Shown: in pieces, positions 1-5,869 of the stretch | Layout: the number at the start of each line of letters is the position of its first letter | Position numbering within the stretch: position 1 is the first letter of the stretch | Assembly (NCBI GenBank): GCA_001787475.1 | Contig: MFXB01000048.1 | Span: 1 to 8,829 of the forward strand | Direction of reading: 5' to 3' | Length of the DNA: 8,829 bases | Source of the DNA: Candidatus Peregrinibacteria bacterium RIFCSPLOWO2_01_FULL_48_20 | GTDB taxonomy: Bacteria; Patescibacteriota; Gracilibacteria; UBA1369; 2-02-FULL-48-14 | Notes under the pieces: model-generated | Told to the model about the DNA's origin: nothing | What the model saw: only the letters and a program-made list of their open reading frames with translations | Databases searched by the model: none | Translations under genes and position numbers: made by a program

Positions 1-704
1 TCTTTTACCGCCGCAATGAGGCTCTGCATATTTTCGATTTCTTCGGGGTTGGCTTCGTGGTTTGGGAAATTTCCGTCCGGCTCCGTGAAAAGTGGGATCA
101 CTTCGCAGCCCAAAGCCTCAAAAAACGGTTTTACGTAAGGTCCCGTCGCTCCGTTTCCGCTATCCACCACAATCTTCAGCGGCCTTTCAATCGTCACGAT
201 TTCGAGCATTTTCTCAAGATAAGCCGGGAAAATATCCAAATTCTCTCGTTTTCCTTGCGCTTCCTCGCTTACGCCGGCTTCAATCCGTTTGAGTACTTCC
301 TGCAGTTCTTCTCCGCAAATGGAGTGCGCTTCCCGCCCCACCAGTTTCACGCCATTGTATTCTTTCGGATTGTGGCTCGCCGTAATGGACGCTCCACCGT
401 CAAAACCAAATCGGCAAACGGCAAAATACAGCATGGGGGTGGGCACCATTCCGATCACGGTAAGGTCACAGCCCGTGCTTCGTAGCCCGTCAATAAACGC
501 GTTTGCGAGCTCCGGATTGCTCACGCGGCAGTCGTAGGAAACTACAATATTTTTCCCGTGGTGCTCCTTAAAATAAGCGCCCGAGCCCAGTCCGATCTGA
601 CGGATGGTTTCAGGAGTGAGCTCCGCAGGGTTCTTGCTTTTTGGAAGGTGCGCAAATCCACGAATATCGTAGGCACGAAAGATGTGGGGAGGGGGAGTTG
701 ACAT
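1..704 (-). CDS. Phosphomannomutase/phosphoglucomutase (alpha-D-phosphohexomutase), 3' end cut by window
   Basis: Interconverts hexose 1- and 6-phosphates (mannose and/or glucose) in the cytoplasm, feeding nucleotide-sugar and glycan synthesis. The 234 visible residues start at ATG 704. They contain FRAYDIRG (9-16), the catalytic phosphoserine loop TASHNP (108-113, Ser110), a GNGA turn (183-186) and the PDGNFPNHEANP segment (209-220) that opens domain 2-3 in this family. The metal loop (DGDxDR) and the C-terminal phosphate-binding domain would lie beyond base 1. Family members are about 450 residues, so about half is present. The start is supported by FRxYDIRG lying a few residues in, as is usual. 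The usual GRD-x-R strand reads SYDCR, a mild deviation. Substrate preference (mannose versus glucose) cannot be read from this half. No Shine-Dalgarno is visible; a hairpin lies just upstream. Confidence 0.93.
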   Translation of the reverse strand, partial: MSTPPPHIFRAYDIRGFAHLPKSKNPAELTPETIRQIGLGSGAYFKEHHGKNIVVSYDCRVSNPELANAFIDGLRSTGCDLTVIGMVPTPMLYFAVCRFGFDGGASITASHNPKEYNGVKLVGREAHSICGEELQEVLKRIEAGVSEEAQGKRENLDIFPAYLEKMLEIVTIERPLKIVVDSGNGATGPYVKPFFEALGCEVIPLFTEPDGNFPNHEANPEEIENMQSLIAAVK

Positions 705-722
705 AGGATTTAATGTTGCGGG

Positions 723-742
723 ATTCACCCTCGGGGGTGAAT
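723..742. promoter_or_regulatory. 8-bp stem / TCGG-loop inverted repeat upstream of the hexomutase gene
   Basis: ATTCACCC at 723-730 pairs perfectly with GGGTGAAT at 735-742 around a 4-base loop. It lies 18 bp upstream of the minus-strand ATG at 704. No T-run follows on either strand, so it is not a normal intrinsic terminator. It could be a 5'-leader hairpin or a protein-binding palindrome. A weak -35-like TTGCCA (minus, 767-762) lies upstream, so the hairpin could fall near the transcript start. Confidence 0.4.
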
Positions 743-801
743 TGTGAAACAGTTGTTACTTTGGCAAGAGCAGCTTATGGGAGGATAGTAGCAGATCCTT
801 C

Positions 802-830
802 TGGAAAAATCCCCCAAAAAATGCTATAAT
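802..830 (+). promoter_or_regulatory. Sigma70-type promoter with extended -10 for the hydrolase operon
   Basis: A perfect TATAAT (825-830) is preceded by TGC, giving the extended -10 TGnTATAAT. A weak -35 (TGGAAA, 802-807; 4 of 6) is spaced 17 bp away. Predicted start is near 837, leaving a leader of about 40 nt that carries the palindrome at 841-855. Confidence 0.65.
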
Positions 831-840
831 TTAAAGATAA

Positions 841-855
841 GACATCGAAGATGTC
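841..855. promoter_or_regulatory. Palindrome just after the predicted transcript start (operator-like)
   Basis: GACATC (841-846), spacer GAA, GATGTC (850-855): a perfect 6-3-6 inverted repeat about 10 bp downstream of the TATAAT box. The position suits a repressor operator. A small leader hairpin with a 3-nt loop is the alternative. No regulator is identifiable in the window. Confidence 0.4.
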
Positions 856-876
856 CCATTATAAAACGCCAAAATC

Positions 877-1986
877 ATGCCCACGGATGTTCAGTTAAAG
901 GGTCCGGAGGAACGACGAGTGCCCGAAGCGCCAAAAGCTCCGGAAATCGCCGAACCCGCTGATCCGGAGAAAGAGGCTGACGTAGAACGAATCGGGGAGC
1001 TTCACGGTGAACGAATGGACGTGACTGAAGAAACCGCCGCCGCTGCCGCAAAAGCTAAAACAGAAACATCACCTGAACCTGAAACGCCAGTCGTGCCACC
1101 GCCAACGCCTCCCGCGACTCCATCGGCGGAAAAAGAAGAGACTTTTATGGATAAAATTTCCGACTATTTTGATGCGGCCAAGGCTCGCGGAAGCAACGCC
1201 TTTTCCGCCGGTTTGGAAACCTTGATGTTCGCCCTCACCACGGGAGCGGCCGGTGGGTGGGGTTGGGTCAAGGAAACTTGGGATAAATTGTGGGGGAAAA
1301 AGAAAGAAGAGCCCTCCGAAAACCAAGAGTACACGGTTGACGATGAAACCTTTGCACCTGAAGATCCCGACCGACAAAAACTACTGGCCGCGGCAGAGAA
1401 ACAACTTCAGGAAGTGATCACAAAAAACCCAACGTGGATTGATTTTGCGAGGGAAGCCGGAAAAGAACATGGAGTTCCGGTTGAGACCATTCTTGCCATC
1501 GCTCGGTTTGAGTCGGGCTTTAAAGCGGAGGCAAAAGCCACGGCGAGCAGTGCTGAAGGCTTGGGTCAATTTATTAAAAAAACTTGGGCAAGTTTTATTG
1601 CTGCAAACCTCGATTTTTCCGAAGCGAAGCCCGGCGATCCTCGCGCCGCCTTGCATGCAATTGCGTGGTACGCAAAAAGAAATGCGCTGGACTGTTCCAT
1701 CGATCTTGCTTCAGAAAATGCAACGGGAGAAGTATACTTGGCTCATCATGAAGGTGCTGCCGGGTATAAGAGAATGAAAGCTTTCCAAAGAGGTGAACTC
1801 ACCGGAGATCAAGTCCCTGCCATTCCGGGGGACCATAAAGGTCAAGCGTTTCCAAAGTTCGGAATTGAAAAAGTGAACACTTATGCGGATTATGTTACCG
1901 TGGTGACAACAATGTCGAGTCGCGTGGAAACGGTTGCCGATCACTATGCGATTCAACTTGAAGGTATGCCTCAACCCAACTCCTAA
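877..1986 (+). CDS. Lytic transglycosylase (SLT/lysozyme-like domain) with long acidic leader
   Basis: Predicted to cleave the MurNAc-GlcNAc bond of peptidoglycan. The 369 residues fall into three parts. Residues 1-90 are disordered and rich in Glu, Pro and Ala. Residues 91-143 form an amphipathic/hydrophobic stretch (LMFALTTGAAGGWGW) ending KLWGKKKEE. Residues about 165-360 are the catalytic domain: ESGF with catalytic Glu212, the GLGQF motif (228-232), and YLAHHEGAAGY (287-297) in place of the usual AYNaG loop. There is no N-terminal signal peptide, unusual for an enzyme acting outside the membrane. The mid-protein hydrophobic stretch might insert in or associate with the membrane, but this is inference. 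No Shine-Dalgarno precedes ATG 877. The stop overlaps the next gene's ATG (TAATG), so the two are surely co-expressed. A phage-type or secreted effector lysin is possible, but no phage genes are nearby. Confidence 0.85.
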   Translation: MPTDVQLKGPEERRVPEAPKAPEIAEPADPEKEADVERIGELHGERMDVTEETAAAAAKAKTETSPEPETPVVPPPTPPATPSAEKEETFMDKISDYFDAAKARGSNAFSAGLETLMFALTTGAAGGWGWVKETWDKLWGKKKEEPSENQEYTVDDETFAPEDPDRQKLLAAAEKQLQEVITKNPTWIDFAREAGKEHGVPVETILAIARFESGFKAEAKATASSAEGLGQFIKKTWASFIAANLDFSEAKPGDPRAALHAIAWYAKRNALDCSIDLASENATGEVYLAHHEGAAGYKRMKAFQRGELTGDQVPAIPGDHKGQAFPKFGIEKVNTYADYVTVVTTMSSRVETVADHYAIQLEGMPQPNS

Positions 1987-2879
1987 TGAACGCCACTGTT
2001 CCAAAATCCGGGCCCGGTGAAGGAGCGGAAGTTGAAGATCCAAAAAAACAAGAGGCCGCCCCACAAGAGGATGCCGAACTTTCGTCGGAAGCGCTCGCGC
2101 AGAAAAAAGCGGCAGGAGTGGCAGCTACCAAACGAGAAACAGCAGGTCAGACGGATGCGGTGAGAGCGGACGTGGAACTCATGCGCGGTACGCAAGGAGC
2201 GACTCCTGCAGCCGGCGCTGAGACCAAAGAACCCGAAACGGGCAATAAAACATGGTGGGGAACCCTTCTCGGCGGTGTTTCCATGGCAAGCGCAAAGATC
2301 ACTGAAATCTTTAAGACGCTCGGAAAATCCATTACGGACGGGCTTTCAAAACTGTTTGGGAAAACAAAAAAAGAGGGTCAAGAAACGGTGGAGTCCGTTC
2401 AAGAGGAAGCAAAAACTCTTATTCGTAATTTGACAGACCTCTTAAAACCGGACGCACCGGTATTTACTTTTCTAAGCGGAAAGAGTCCGCGTCTTACTTC
2501 CGGCTTTGGACACCGTGATGACCCTTTGGGAGAAGGAAAAAATACTCATGGAGGTGTTGATATTACTTTGGGGGAAGGCAATACAGACATAGGGGAGCCG
2601 ATTATTGCGACACGATCGATGAAAGTGGTGAGGGTTGATTCCTCAAGTGGTGGTGGAGATGCCGTCACTCTTCAAGATCCTGAAAATCCTGAAATGACTT
2701 ATACTTTCCGTCATCTGGAAGAAAAACCTCCATTTGAAAAGGGAGATGTCCTTGTGGCAGGACAGGAAATTGCAAAAATCGGGAATACTGGAGCACGAAC
2801 AACGGGTGCCCACCTTCACTTCGAGGCACGAAAGGACGGTGAAAAGATTGATCCTATTCAGTACTCAGGACTAGCTTAA
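1986..2879 (+). CDS. M23 (LytM-type) peptidoglycan endopeptidase
   Basis: Zinc metallopeptidase expected to cut peptidoglycan peptide cross-links. The 297 residues open with an acidic Ala/Glu-rich region (1-85), then an amphipathic segment (89-126) with WW at 90-91 and KLFGKTKKE at its end. The M23 domain spans about 160-292. Visible active-site elements are SGFGHRDDP (172-180), HGGVD with zinc ligands His188 and Asp192, FRHL with catalytic His243, and HLHFE with His276 (catalytic) and His278 (zinc). The set is complete, so an active enzyme is likely. As in its upstream partner, there is no signal peptide. Start ATG 1986 shares its A with the TAA of the transglycosylase gene, implying translational coupling. 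The 3' end overlaps the end of convergent nadE by 9 bp. The pair combines a glycan-strand cutter with a peptide cutter. Confidence 0.9.
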   Translation: MNATVPKSGPGEGAEVEDPKKQEAAPQEDAELSSEALAQKKAAGVAATKRETAGQTDAVRADVELMRGTQGATPAAGAETKEPETGNKTWWGTLLGGVSMASAKITEIFKTLGKSITDGLSKLFGKTKKEGQETVESVQEEAKTLIRNLTDLLKPDAPVFTFLSGKSPRLTSGFGHRDDPLGEGKNTHGGVDITLGEGNTDIGEPIIATRSMKVVRVDSSSGGGDAVTLQDPENPEMTYTFRHLEEKPPFEKGDVLVAGQEIAKIGNTGARTTGAHLHFEARKDGEKIDPIQYSGLA

Positions 2880-3677
2880 GCTCTCCGCCTCGGCTTTTTG
2901 GGCATTTTTGATGGATTCGCTGATGCGGCCCACATGGATAGTGGAAACGCTTTTGGGCAGCGCTTCGTTTTCATGGACCAGGCGGATGAGTTTGTGGACG
3001 AGGAGAGCGTCCATACCTTTTTCGATGAGAGCGTCCGGCTCCACTTTGTCTTCGAGTTGTTGGAGAATGTCATCAATTTTGTTCCAGGAGGCGCCCAAGT
3101 CTTCTTCGTCGGTTTGGTGAAATTTAAGATTGCGGGAGTAAGGGCCGTCCACGAGTTCGGGAGGAAGATTGAGGGCGCGGGCCAAGTCGATCACGTCGGA
3201 TTTATAAAGGTCGCCCAGGATGTGCAGGTGACCGGTGAATGCTCCATCCAATTGACCAAAACCAAGCTGAAGGTCGCTTTTGTTGGCGGTTCCAATGATC
3301 ATGGCGTTGTGAACTTCACTGTAGTGATGAAGAACCGTTGCACGCATGCGAGCACGCAGATTTTGAGCGGCTTCTTCGTTTTGATCCCAAGGCACGAAGT
3401 GAAAATCCACCAAAAAATTATTGATGGGCTGGTACTCCACTTCGCAGCCGAAAAACTCGGCAAGAATTTTGGCATGATCGATGTCGTCTCCCGGAGTGGT
3501 TCCCATTTCCGGCAGGATGAGTGCTGTGACATTTTTGGCGCCAAACGCGCGAATGGCGATGCAAAGCGCAACGGCGCTGTCGAGACCGCCCGAAAGACCC
3601 AGAACGGCTTTTTCAAATTGGTGAGCTTTTGCAAAACTGTGGAGTTCTTGAACGAGCGTGGAATAAATGACGTGCAT
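2871..3677 (-). CDS. nadE: NH3-dependent NAD+ synthetase
   Basis: Last step of NAD+ synthesis: amidation of deamido-NAD+ (NaAD) using ATP and ammonia, in the cytoplasm. The 268 residues match the short, ammonia-using form, with no nitrilase/glutaminase domain. The PP-loop SGGLDS is at 29-34. Other family features are NLRARMRATVLHHYS (106-120), GTANKSDLQLGF (129-140), GDLYKSDV (155-162) and QTDEEDLG (188-195). Oddly, the canonical FTKYGDGxxD substrate loop reads GQLDGAFTGHLH (141-152) at the same length, so several usual deamido-NAD contact residues are replaced. The gene lies 15 bp after smpB and is probably co-transcribed with it. No Shine-Dalgarno is seen (a C-rich run precedes the ATG). 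Its stop overlaps the convergent M23 gene. Confidence 0.92.
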   Translation of the reverse strand: MHVIYSTLVQELHSFAKAHQFEKAVLGLSGGLDSAVALCIAIRAFGAKNVTALILPEMGTTPGDDIDHAKILAEFFGCEVEYQPINNFLVDFHFVPWDQNEEAAQNLRARMRATVLHHYSEVHNAMIIGTANKSDLQLGFGQLDGAFTGHLHILGDLYKSDVIDLARALNLPPELVDGPYSRNLKFHQTDEEDLGASWNKIDDILQQLEDKVEPDALIEKGMDALLVHKLIRLVHENEALPKSVSTIHVGRISESIKNAQKAEAESLS

Positions 3678-3692
3678 GGGGGTGGGGGAAAA

Positions 3693-4139
3693 TTAGTAAT
3701 TCCTTATAGCGCTCTTTATGCGGCGGTCGGCATCTTTTTTTCGGAGGTCTTCACGTTTGTCGTGCTGCTTTTTTCCTCGAGCCAGCGCGAATTCGATTTT
3801 AATTCTGCCGTTTTGGAGGCCGCATTCGAGCGGAATCACAGTAACACCCGCCGTGTGAAGCGCACTAGAGATTTTTAGAATTTCCGCTTTACGTACCAAA
3901 AGTTTCCGTGTTCTTTCAGGCTCATAGTTCTCAAGAGTGGTTTTTTTATATAAAGGAATGTGGAAGTGTTCTAAAAAAAGCTCTCCGTTCCGGGTGGTGA
4001 CGTAGGAACCCGTGAAATGTCCGCCGCCGGATTTTAAGGATTTAACCTCATGGCCGTGCAGCACAATACCTGCCGTAAAGTGTTCCAAAATTTCATACTC
4101 GTGGAAGGCTTTCCTGTTTTTTAGAAGAGTCTTTTGCAT
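3693..4139 (-). CDS. smpB: SsrA-binding protein SmpB (trans-translation)
   Basis: Binds tmRNA and places it in the A site of stalled ribosomes for ribosome rescue. From ATG 4139 the protein has 148 residues with family motifs throughout: KNRKAFHEYEILE near the N-terminus, GHEVKSLKSG, YEPERTRKLLVRK, GVTVIPLECG, and the basic tail GKKQHDKREDLRKKDADRR that folds into a helix on the ribosome. A GTG three codons upstream (4148) is also in frame, but SmpB proteins normally begin one to a few residues before the KN+KAFH motif. A promoter whose -10 ends 7 nt before ATG 4139 also favours the shorter form and suggests a leaderless mRNA. nadE follows after 15 bp. Confidence 0.95.
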   Translation of the reverse strand: MQKTLLKNRKAFHEYEILEHFTAGIVLHGHEVKSLKSGGGHFTGSYVTTRNGELFLEHFHIPLYKKTTLENYEPERTRKLLVRKAEILKISSALHTAGVTVIPLECGLQNGRIKIEFALARGKKQHDKREDLRKKDADRRIKSAIRNY

Positions 4140-4146
4140 GCCGTAC

Positions 4147-4176
4147 ACAATAGAAGACAGTATTAGAAGCCGTCAA
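4147..4176 (-). promoter_or_regulatory. Promoter of smpB-nadE, predicted leaderless
   Basis: Reading the minus strand: -35 TTGACG (4176-4171), 18-bp spacer, -10 TATTGT (4152-4147), then 7 nt to ATG 4139. A start 7 nt after the -10 would fall on the A of the ATG. Confidence 0.55.
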
Positions 4177-4213
4177 TTTTAAGTTTTTAGCAACGGCAAA
4201 GCATTTAAATCTG

Positions 4214-4243
4214 TTTACAAGGTGCGGTTAACGTGACTAGACT
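4214..4243 (+). promoter_or_regulatory. Promoter of the small lipoprotein gene
   Basis: TTTACA (4214-4219; 5 of 6), 18-bp spacer, TAGACT (4238-4243; 4 of 6). Predicted start near 4250 gives a leader of about 25 nt. The same TAGACT box occurs upstream of the site-2 protease gene. Confidence 0.5.
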
Positions 4244-4274
4244 ATGTCCAGTTTTTATCCTTTAACTTTTGCAC

Positions 4275-4433
4275 ATGAAAAAATTCATGCAAATGTTGCT
4301 CGCTTCCTTCGGAATTTTAGCACTCTCGCTTGCCGGATGCAGCAGCACGGACAGCACCGACGAAGAAGTTACCGGTGATGACGATGCGGGTCTTGTCATC
4401 GAAGACGAACCTGCAGAAGAAGTGGCTGAGTAG
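4275..4433 (+). CDS. Small acidic lipoprotein (52 aa)
   Basis: Function unknown. The protein has a textbook lipoprotein signal: basic MKK start, hydrophobic core, and lipobox LAGC with Cys22 as the expected diacylglyceryl site. The mature part is only 31 residues, nearly all Ser/Thr/Asp/Glu (many acidic, no Lys or Arg), so it is likely an unstructured, highly negative surface tether. The gene stands alone between a promoter at 4214-4243 and an intrinsic terminator at 4477-4498. This isolated, complete transcription unit supports it as a real gene despite its size. No family is recognised. It resembles the small entericidin-like lipoproteins only in size and signal; homology is not claimed. 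Confidence 0.75.
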   Translation: MKKFMQMLLASFGILALSLAGCSSTDSTDEEVTGDDDAGLVIEDEPAEEVAE

Positions 4434-4450
4434 TGTCTTCCCCAAATCTC

Positions 4451-4498
4451 AGAGCTTCGGCTCTCAGTCTAGAATGTCCCGCTTAGGCGGGATTTTTT
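4451..4498 (+). terminator. Intrinsic terminator of the small lipoprotein gene, preceded by a UUCG hairpin
   Basis: TCCCGC (4477-4482) pairs with GCGGGA (4487-4492) around TTAG and is followed by six T (4493-4498). A second hairpin just upstream, AGAGC-TTCG-GCTCT (4451-4464), has a stable UUCG tetraloop and may protect the 3' end. The T-run supplies part of the stop codon of the convergent PIN toxin gene. No T-run follows on the other strand, so it looks one-directional. Confidence 0.85.
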
Positions 4499-4892
4499 AG
4501 TGTCTGCGAGGGAAGCGCTTTTTTCCGCATTTTACCAAGTCTTGATCCAAAGTAGCCAAGACCAAGTCTCTTTCTCGCCCGAGAATCAACAAACTGGCGT
4601 CGACAAATGAAATTTTATCTTCTTGCCGCAAAAAAAGGTCCAAGGTCATTTCCAGCTCATCCTGACTTAAACGAAGAAAGCGTAAGCCTTCTGTGCTCTG
4701 GAGAAAATCGATAGCTCGCTTAGCCACTTCATGCCCCTCTCGAAGTTGCAAAACGGTTGCCACTTCGGCGAGGACATAATCATGTATTGCAAAAGACTCC
4801 AGAGGGTCAATGAACTGACAGGCGGTGTCATACTTATCTTCCGACGGTCTAAAATAAGCGATTATGAGATTGGAATCAAGAAGGTACGTCAA
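4497..4892 (-). CDS. vapC: VapC-like PIN-domain toxin (ribonuclease)
   Basis: Predicted Mg-dependent RNase toxin of a type II toxin-antitoxin pair. It has 131 residues, a normal PIN length. The acidic quartet is intact: Asp6 (LLDSN), Glu43 (LAEVATVL), Asp98 (SFVDAS) and Asp116 (ATLDQD). The start is TTG at 4892, chosen because the first PIN strand (YLLDSN) must begin there and no ATG or GTG lies closer. The TTG overlaps the antitoxin's TGA stop by 4 nt (TTGA), so translation is coupled and toxin output kept low. The stop codon sits in the T-run of the convergent terminator. Its RNA target cannot be told from sequence. Confidence 0.88.
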   Translation of the reverse strand: MTYLLDSNLIIAYFRPSEDKYDTACQFIDPLESFAIHDYVLAEVATVLQLREGHEVAKRAIDFLQSTEGLRFLRLSQDELEMTLDLFLRQEDKISFVDASLLILGRERDLVLATLDQDLVKCGKKRFPRRH

Positions 4893-5146
4893 AGGGTATA
4901 AATGATTTTATCGATTTTCCCGGCCAAATTATGTTCGTCAGGGCATTTGCTTTTATGGATTTTCCACTTTTTTAAGTCTGCCATCTTGTATTTATACTTT
5001 TTAGGTTTCGCCTGATTTACTTCGACAGGTCGAAATAAAAAACCTTCCTCCGTAAACTCACAAGAAAAAATTTGAGTTTTAAACTTACTTCTGATCTCTG
5101 CGGGGATAGTGATTTGCCCGCTTGTGGTTACTTTAACGACATTCAT
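4889..5146 (-). CDS. vapB: AbrB/SpoVT-fold antitoxin of the PIN toxin
   Basis: The 85-residue DNA-binding antitoxin carries the SpoVT-AbrB signature in its first half (VKVTTSGQITIPAEIRSKF, residues 4-22), a swapped-hairpin fold that binds palindromic DNA as a dimer. The lysine-rich tail (about 48-85) would wrap and inhibit the PIN toxin encoded next. ATG 5146 is the only sensible start, since the signature begins at residue 4. No Shine-Dalgarno is visible. An 11-bp inverted repeat over the promoter, 3 bp before the ATG, is the obvious autoregulatory site. Confidence 0.87.
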   Translation of the reverse strand: MNVVKVTTSGQITIPAEIRSKFKTQIFSCEFTEEGFLFRPVEVNQAKPKKYKYKMADLKKWKIHKSKCPDEHNLAGKIDKIIYTL

Positions 5147-5148
5147 AA

Positions 5149-5200
5149 ATAATAAATTAATAATTTATTATATTGTAGCGAAGTGTGGACTTTCTTGCAA
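5149..5200 (-). promoter_or_regulatory. Promoter and palindromic operator of the toxin-antitoxin operon
   Basis: On the minus strand: -35 TTGCAA (5200-5195; 4 of 6), 17-bp spacer, -10 TACAAT (5177-5172; 5 of 6). A TATAAT at 5172-5167 is an alternative -10. Bases 5149-5159 and 5161-5171 form a perfect 11-bp, all-A/T inverted repeat around one base. It covers the predicted start (about 5165), so antitoxin binding would block initiation. Confidence 0.6.
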
Positions 5201-5204
5201 GCTT

Positions 5205-5579
5205 CTAGCGCTTTGATGTTTTCTCAATAGTGACCCTGCGGACTTTAGCAAATTGCGGTCTGCCGGCTTTGATGTAGACTACAAAACAATCACAGGGACG
5301 AGGTCTGTTCAGAAGTGCGAGGTTGGCGTATCGAGGGTCGTTTGTACTGAGAATTCTTAATTTTTCGCCATAGATGCCCGCCAAGTCGCGCTTGTAGTTT
5401 TCCGTGACTTTGTATTCGCCGGGTTCGGTCATCAAGTCTTCAGACGCGGGTTGAAGTGACACCAGCTTTTTCCTGTTGGCCGCCAAAGCCGCATCGACAG
5501 CACTTTCATGTTCTCGTTCGGGTGTGCTCAGAAGTTTTGGTCTTGAAACAACAATGTGGTCGCAATTTCCCATTATCAT
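5205..5579 (-). CDS. Hypothetical protein, 124 aa
   Basis: I do not recognise this family. It is soluble, with no signal peptide or membrane segment. An Ala-rich helix (26-36) precedes a Lys/Arg and Tyr region (57-75). The C-terminal third has alternating hydrophobics around a CDC pair (96-98) and ends very basic (KVRRVTIEKTSKR), which could suit nucleic-acid binding, but this is speculation. Start ATG 5579 or the ATG two codons later (5573) are equally possible. An extended -10 lies 17 nt upstream of the first. It follows tRNA-Ser on the same strand by about 50 bp and precedes the toxin-antitoxin operon. Coding evidence is a 124-codon open frame with a promoter and no overlapping competitor. 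Confidence 0.6.
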   Translation of the reverse strand: MIMGNCDHIVVSRPKLLSTPEREHESAVDAALAANRKKLVSLQPASEDLMTEPGEYKVTENYKRDLAGIYGEKLRILSTNDPRYANLALLNRPRPCDCFVVYIKAGRPQFAKVRRVTIEKTSKR

Positions 5580-5596
5580 CGGTTAAATGGAAAGGG

Positions 5597-5605
5597 ATTA
5601 TAGCA
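5597..5605 (-). promoter_or_regulatory. Extended -10 promoter element for the 124-aa gene
   Basis: The minus strand reads TGCTATAAT (TATAAT at 5602-5597), identical to the extended -10 of the hydrolase operon. No good -35 is found at 16-18 bp, as expected for TGn-type promoters. The predicted leader is only about 11-17 nt. Confidence 0.5.
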
Positions 5606-5627
5606 TAGTTCACACAAAAATCCACCT

Positions 5628-5717
5628 TGGCGGAAGGGGGGGGATTCGAACCCCCGAAACCCTTGCGAGTTTACACGCTTTCCAAGCGTGCGCACTAGGC
5701 CACTATGCGACCCTTCC
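5628..5717 (-). tRNA. trnS(gga): tRNA-Ser(GGA), class II, CCA encoded
   Basis: Read on the minus strand: acceptor GGAAGGG (5717-5711) pairs with CCCTTCC, followed by discriminator G and an encoded CCA (5630-5628). The anticodon stem CACGC/GCGTG encloses TTGGAAA, giving anticodon GGA for UCC/UCU codons. A long variable arm with an AAAC/GTTT stem is typical of serine tRNAs. The T-arm is GGGGG-TTCGAAT-CCCCC. The D-stem is short (GCA/TGC). Confidence 0.95.
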
Positions 5718-5731
5718 GTTTGAGCTCAATT

Positions 5732-5760
5732 GTTTTAGCGGAAAAGGCCTTAGGAATCAA
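5732..5760 (-). promoter_or_regulatory. Promoter of tRNA-Ser
   Basis: Minus strand TTGATT (5760-5755; 4 of 6), 17-bp spacer, TAAAAC (5737-5732; 4 of 6), 14 bp before the tRNA 5' end at 5717. Confidence 0.4.
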
Positions 5761-5798
5761 CCTGAGCTTAGACAAGGGTTCTTGGCGTCGGGGTGCAA

Positions 5799-5840
5799 AA
5801 CCAAAAAAAGCCCCGATTTAGGGAGGAGCTTTTTTTGGTT
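5799..5840. terminator. Bidirectional intrinsic terminator after rpmB
   Basis: A 13-bp perfect inverted repeat (5799-5811 against 5828-5840) carries seven A on the left arm and seven T on the right, around a GC-rich core. Both strands therefore give a stem ending in a U-run. It lies 30 bp after the rpmB stop and separates rpmB from tRNA-Ser. Confidence 0.85.
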
Positions 5841-5869
5841 GCTTATTCTGAACGCACAGCCACTATATT

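Noticed and set aside
57..537. Overlapping plus-strand frames in the first 540 bases
   Set aside because: Antisense to the hexomutase gene, which carries TASHNP and FRxYDIRG motifs.
2874..2898. Possible terminator after the M23 gene (AAGC...GCTTTTT)
   Set aside because: Only a 4-bp stem with an 11-base loop; too weak to call.
2898..3878. 326-codon plus-strand frame
   Set aside because: Antisense to nadE and smpB, both clearly conserved; it spans two genes and has no recognisable motif.
4140..4148. GTG start three codons upstream for smpB
   Set aside because: The promoter -10 (4152-4147) would overlap the codon, and SmpB proteins normally begin at the equivalent of ATG 4139.
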